Made by a program: the position numbers and the translations under genes
The notes under the pieces: generated by a model
Told to the model about the DNA's origin: nothing
The model's input: only the letters and a program-made list of their open reading frames with translations
Database searches by the model: none
Assembly: GCA_902774155.1 (NCBI GenBank)
Contig: CACYHF010000031.1
Location: 1-34,658 of the forward strand
Reading direction: 5' to 3'
DNA: 34,658 nt
DNA from: an uncultured Bacteroidia bacterium
GTDB taxonomy: Bacteria; Bacteroidota; Bacteroidia; Bacteroidales; UBA932
Part shown: positions 31,494 through 34,658 of the stretch, one piece after another
How the letters are laid out: each line of letters opens with the position of its first letter
Numbering within the stretch: position 1 is the first letter of the stretch

Positions 31494-33263
31494 TTAGCGA
31501 ATCTCCAAGGCGTAGGGCAGGCGGGCATAGATGAGCCCGGTATTCTGGGATTTGAGGGCTTCCAGACCTTTTTCCATGCCGGCAAAAGGAGTGTCCGCCA
31601 GGATGGAGGGCTCCTGCGTCTTGCCAAAACTCATCAGCAGTTCCTCCATAAAGGTAAGCGGCTTGGGATAGCCCACCACGCTGTATTCGTCCGAGGAGTG
31701 AAGATCGGCCAGGGCGGCAGCATAGGAGATGGCGTCTTCCAGGGTGCCGATTTCATCTACCAGGCCGATTTCCAGGGCGTCCGCGCCGGTCCAGACGCGG
31801 CCCTGGGCAATCTCGTCCACACGGGCGGGCTCCATGCCGCGGCTTTCCGCCACCAGGTTCACAAACAGTTCATAGATATCCTCCACGGATGCCTGCATAT
31901 AGGCCAGTTCCGCCGTATCGAACGGACGCATCAGGGAGAACATATCGCTGTGTTTGTTGGAGCCGATGGTCTCCACGCCCACACCCACCTTCTTGCTCAC
32001 AGCCGAGAACTCCGGAATCATGGAGAACACGCCGATGGAGCCGGTGAGACAGGTGGCGTCGGAATAAATCTTCTGACAACCGTTGGAAATCCAATAACCG
32101 CCGGAAGCGGCGTAGCTGCCATAAGATGCCACCAGCGGTTTTTCCTTCTGCAGGAGGTCCAGCGCCGTTCGGATCTTCACCGAAGCCGATACACTGCCGC
32201 CAGGGGAATTCACCCGCAGCACAACCGCCTTCACGTTCTTATCCTTCCGCACCTCGTCGATCACCTGCACGAAACGGTCGGCGGCGATATCCTTCACTTC
32301 CCTGCCCTCTACAATTTCCCCATCGGCATAGATTACGGCTACCTGAGTAGAGCCAGGGACGTTCTTGACCTTATTGGAAACATAGTCGGCAAAGGGAATG
32401 AGCTTCAGTTTGGCCGAATTGTCCACCTGCGAGAGGGTGCAGAGTTTGTCCAGCAGGGCCTCGTGATCTACCAGTTCGTCCACCAGGCCTTCCTTCAGAA
32501 AGTCTTCCGGAAAGTTCAGTGCCAGATTGTCCACCAGGGCGTTAAGCTGATCCTCGGTAAGGCCGCGGGCTTCGGCCATTACGCTGCAGAGGGCTTTCCA
32601 GCTGGAATTGATCATCACCTGGTTCTGTTCCCGGTTTTCCGGCGAAGCGGCGGATTTGATGAACATTTCACCGGCACTCTTATACTTGCCATGCCGGATG
32701 AGCTGCACATGTACGCCCACTTTGTCCAGCAGGTCCTTCAGGAAAAGCATGCGCCCCGACAGGCCGATGAGCTGGTAGGTGCCCCCATGCTGGGAACCCA
32801 TATAAATCTTATCGGCCACGGAAGCCAGGTAATAGGAGCCGTTGCCGGGATTTTCCGTATAAGCCACGATGGCCTTGCCTCCCGTGCGGAATTCCGCCAG
32901 TGCCAGGCGCAGTTCCTCTGCACCGGCAATGTCCAGGGAGGCTCCATCGGCACGAAGGAGAATGTACTGGACGCCCGGATCCGTGGAAGCCGTACGGAGG
33001 GCCTGGACAGCATCGTGCAGTCCCACCACCGGGGTCATATCAAAACTGCCGGACATCAGGTCCGGGGCCGTGGAATCCTGGCTTTGCTCTCCCAGCGTAA
33101 AGGCCGACAGATCCAGATCCAGGATGCCGTTACGCGGCAGGGAGGAACCGCCTCCGGATGCCAGGGCCGATCCCAGGAAAATGAGGAACAGGAGGCCGCG
33201 CAGCAGACGAAGGATAATAAAGGCGCAGATAACCGCCAGGATGGTTTTTACGAATTCTTTCAT
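31494..33263 (-). CDS. sppA: Signal peptide peptidase SppA, long form
   Basis: Membrane-anchored serine peptidase of 589 residues that degrades cleaved signal peptides. One N-terminal membrane helix (about 5-35) and two tandem S49 peptidase domains, as in the 67-kDa E. coli type. The catalytic Lys is in IRHGKYKSAGEMF (first domain) and the Ser in ASYGSYAASGGYWIS (second domain). SPGGSVSASVKI and CLTGSIGVFSMIPE flank the latter. It follows the C11 peptidase gene by 19 nt on the same strand and has no separate TAnnTTTG element, so the two are likely cotranscribed. Confidence 0.94.
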   Translation of the reverse strand: MKEFVKTILAVICAFIILRLLRGLLFLIFLGSALASGGGSSLPRNGILDLDLSAFTLGEQSQDSTAPDLMSGSFDMTPVVGLHDAVQALRTASTDPGVQYILLRADGASLDIAGAEELRLALAEFRTGGKAIVAYTENPGNGSYYLASVADKIYMGSQHGGTYQLIGLSGRMLFLKDLLDKVGVHVQLIRHGKYKSAGEMFIKSAASPENREQNQVMINSSWKALCSVMAEARGLTEDQLNALVDNLALNFPEDFLKEGLVDELVDHEALLDKLCTLSQVDNSAKLKLIPFADYVSNKVKNVPGSTQVAVIYADGEIVEGREVKDIAADRFVQVIDEVRKDKNVKAVVLRVNSPGGSVSASVKIRTALDLLQKEKPLVASYGSYAASGGYWISNGCQKIYSDATCLTGSIGVFSMIPEFSAVSKKVGVGVETIGSNKHSDMFSLMRPFDTAELAYMQASVEDIYELFVNLVAESRGMEPARVDEIAQGRVWTGADALEIGLVDEIGTLEDAISYAAALADLHSSDEYSVVGYPKPLTFMEELLMSFGKTQEPSILADTPFAGMEKGLEALKSQNTGLIYARLPYALEIR

Positions 33264-33282
33264 GGGGAGATATGTAATTTAC

Positions 33283-34533
33283 TTATTTGACAAGGAGGGT
33301 AGCATCGTTCCAGGCTATCTGGTCCTTATAGAAATGATTCAGGAAATCCGTTCCCATAGAGGGTAGGTACATACTGAGGCCGCAGACCCTGCTCAGACGG
33401 ATGCTCAGGAAATACGGAGTGGCCGCATGATAAAGGAGACAGGCATCCAGGGCAGCGTTCAGTTGTGCCTGTTCCATCCAGGATATGCCGGCCTGGACCA
33501 GGATGTCCCTGAGATCGTAGAAGTAATGCCTATCATAGCGGAAATACTCCTGGACACTGTTTCCGTCCAGCGCCAGAATGGCCGAACGGTACTTTTCGAA
33601 GAGCGTGCGGCATACCTCCGCGAGCGGTTCCAATTGCCGGGTATCAACCGCTGTAATGGTGGCGCTCCGGCTGCTTCCGCTCTGAGAATCATAGTACTCG
33701 AAGTATTCACGGCACACATCCACCGGATCCGGAACCGAGGCCAGCAGGCGACGGGTAATGTTCAGATAGTCAAAACCGTCGGCCAACACCTCCGTGGGGG
33801 AAAAGCCGATCATATCCGTCTTGTCCTTGAATTGCCACGCCACTTCCACACAGCCGCTCAGGCAGGCATCCAGCAGAAGGTAATCCAGGTGCATAGGAAT
33901 GGCATCGGCAAGTTCCTTCAGCTCCAATTCCACGCCGTCCGTGCCCACTATATCCTGGCCGATGGAACGATAGCCACTGCCCTTACTTTTCTCATATTTG
34001 TCGGGATTGGAGTAATATCCCTCCGGGAGCCAGCCGGAACCGTGAGAGGAAAAGACCATTCCGTAACCCTTGGCCGGGAACTTGCGCTGAATGAAGGACA
34101 GCGCTTCCTGAAGCGTTTCCTTCTTGCACAAAGGGGTGTCATCGGCCCAGATCATCAACGTATCCCGATGAACGGCGTTCTCTCTGTCCTTATACAGCCT
34201 GTACAACACGGGCGGGCATTCCACTGAATAGTCGCCGTAGTCCTTGGGCAGGCGGGACAGGACCAACACCATATCTGTACTATAGGAAGTTCCCTGCGGA
34301 AGATAGCCCTCCTCCAAATCCAGCAAATCCTGGGAAAGATAGTTGGAAAGGGAATTAAAGCCGGCCGATACCATAATCATCACCCTCCGGGAAGGTTCGG
34401 AGTATGCACGATCCGGCAGGGTACGTCCGCCCTTGTCTTCTCCGGGGAAACCAGAATCAAAATTCGGATCCTTGAAACAGGAACAGACTGCAAGCAGAAG
34501 TACCAGCAATGCTGTGATGTGGTTTTTACTCAT
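33283..34533 (-). CDS. Clostripain-like (C11) cysteine peptidase lipoprotein
   Basis: A 416-residue exported protein. The N-terminus MSKNHITALLVLLLAVCSCF is a signal peptide with candidate lipid-anchored Cys at 18 or 20. The caspase-like C11 peptidase core is visible: catalytic His in MVFSSHGSGWLPEGYY and catalytic Cys in YLLLDACLSGCVEVA, the latter being the typical LLLDACLM block. C11 enzymes cut after Arg or Lys and often self-activate. It is probably surface- or periplasm-anchored. The start is 6 nt after a TAnnTTTG element, and sppA follows in the same unit. The target protein is unknown. Confidence 0.9.
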   Translation of the reverse strand: MSKNHITALLVLLLAVCSCFKDPNFDSGFPGEDKGGRTLPDRAYSEPSRRVMIMVSAGFNSLSNYLSQDLLDLEEGYLPQGTSYSTDMVLVLSRLPKDYGDYSVECPPVLYRLYKDRENAVHRDTLMIWADDTPLCKKETLQEALSFIQRKFPAKGYGMVFSSHGSGWLPEGYYSNPDKYEKSKGSGYRSIGQDIVGTDGVELELKELADAIPMHLDYLLLDACLSGCVEVAWQFKDKTDMIGFSPTEVLADGFDYLNITRRLLASVPDPVDVCREYFEYYDSQSGSSRSATITAVDTRQLEPLAEVCRTLFEKYRSAILALDGNSVQEYFRYDRHYFYDLRDILVQAGISWMEQAQLNAALDACLLYHAATPYFLSIRLSRVCGLSMYLPSMGTDFLNHFYKDQIAWNDATLLVK

Positions 34534-34539
34534 AGATTA

Positions 34540-34547
34540 CAAAGTTA
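34540..34547 (-). promoter_or_regulatory. -7 promoter element for the C11 peptidase-sppA unit, six bases before ATG
   Basis: Minus-strand TAACTTTG matches TAnnTTTG, 6 nt before ATG 34533, again a leaderless arrangement. The remaining 111 nt to the window end hold no gene I can support; an ATG reading from 34584 stays open to the edge for 25 codons but matches nothing I recognise. Confidence 0.65.
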
Positions 34548-34658
34548 ATCATTTTTTTGTAACTTTCCTCTATAAATCAAGATATGACCGCTGTCCTTTG
34601 TTGGCGAGTGGGCATCGCTGTGCGTAGGGATCCGCGAAAGTCCTGCATCCGTCTCGGT

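Noticed and set aside
31404-33290. 628-codon plus-strand reading frame opposite sppA
   Set aside because: Antisense shadow; sppA on the other strand has intact catalytic motifs.
34584-34658. Reading frame open to the right edge of the window
   Set aside because: Only 25 codons, no -7 element at the usual place and no similarity recognised; cannot be supported.
1-34658. CRISPR arrays, prophage genes or classic insertion sequences
   Set aside because: No regularly spaced repeats with spacers, no phage structural genes and no IS ends were seen; the only mobile-type gene is the RAYT.

Overview
The window is a chromosomal segment of a Bacteroidota bacterium, most likely a high-GC gut or rumen member of the order Bacteroidales. 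The main evidence is fourteen copies of the Bacteroidota -7 promoter element TAnnTTTG placed just before genes. Supporting evidence is the near absence of Shine-Dalgarno motifs and gene families typical of the phylum: a six-domain S1, an OmpA with coiled-coil linker, a C11 clostripain-like lipoprotein, a large SppA, and a split RelA/SpoT type. A finer placement cannot be made by eye.

Layout. 1-4.8 kb: a small DUF2795-like gene, folE, htpG and a convergent long-chain acyl-CoA ligase. 4.9-10 kb: an NhaC antiporter and agmatine deiminase on the plus strand, facing a minus-strand unit HAD phosphatase - N-carbamoylputrescine amidase - secreted esterase; the two agmatine-to-putrescine enzymes thus sit in convergent units whose ends overlap by 105 nt. 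10-13.6 kb: an OmpA-family protein and uvrB, divergent. 13.6-20.5 kb: a minus-strand series rpsA - rnz - glucosaminidase/LysM - mltG - relA. In this copy rpsA is interrupted by a deletion with frameshift. 20.8-22.4 kb: corA - aqpZ. 22.5-23.4 kb: a phosphodiester glycosidase lipoprotein. 23.6-25.1 kb: a low-GC insert with a REP-associated tyrosine transposase (RAYT) and a translationally coupled HRDC-domain protein. 25.2-31.3 kb: a compact seven-gene minus-strand operon (HI0933-type flavoprotein, FKBP, PnuC-type transporter, BadF-type kinase, recR, GltD-like oxidoreductase, queC). 31.3 kb: tRNA-Thr(CGT) with a strong terminator. 31.5-34.5 kb: a C11 peptidase lipoprotein with sppA.

The most unusual part is the RAYT neighbourhood. 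A 124-bp element made of repeated GACCTGCGCC/GGCGCAGGTC half-sites occurs twice, at 20585-20708 and 25108-25231, in opposite orientation on either side of the RAYT-HRDC pair. The copies differ by 15 substitutions and no gaps, with no codon-position bias, and the two changes inside the main hairpin keep it paired as G.U wobbles on one strand only. I read this as a candidate REP-like (BIME-like) family served by the RAYT, with the HRDC protein as a possible partner. The sequence shows the repeats, the structure and the coupling; the functional link is inference.

Other points: five genes have their start codon only 5-8 nt after the -7 element, which predicts leaderless mRNAs; RelA has a degenerate HD site and is probably a (p)ppGpp synthetase only; UvrB carries an extra Ser/Gly/Val-rich linker.
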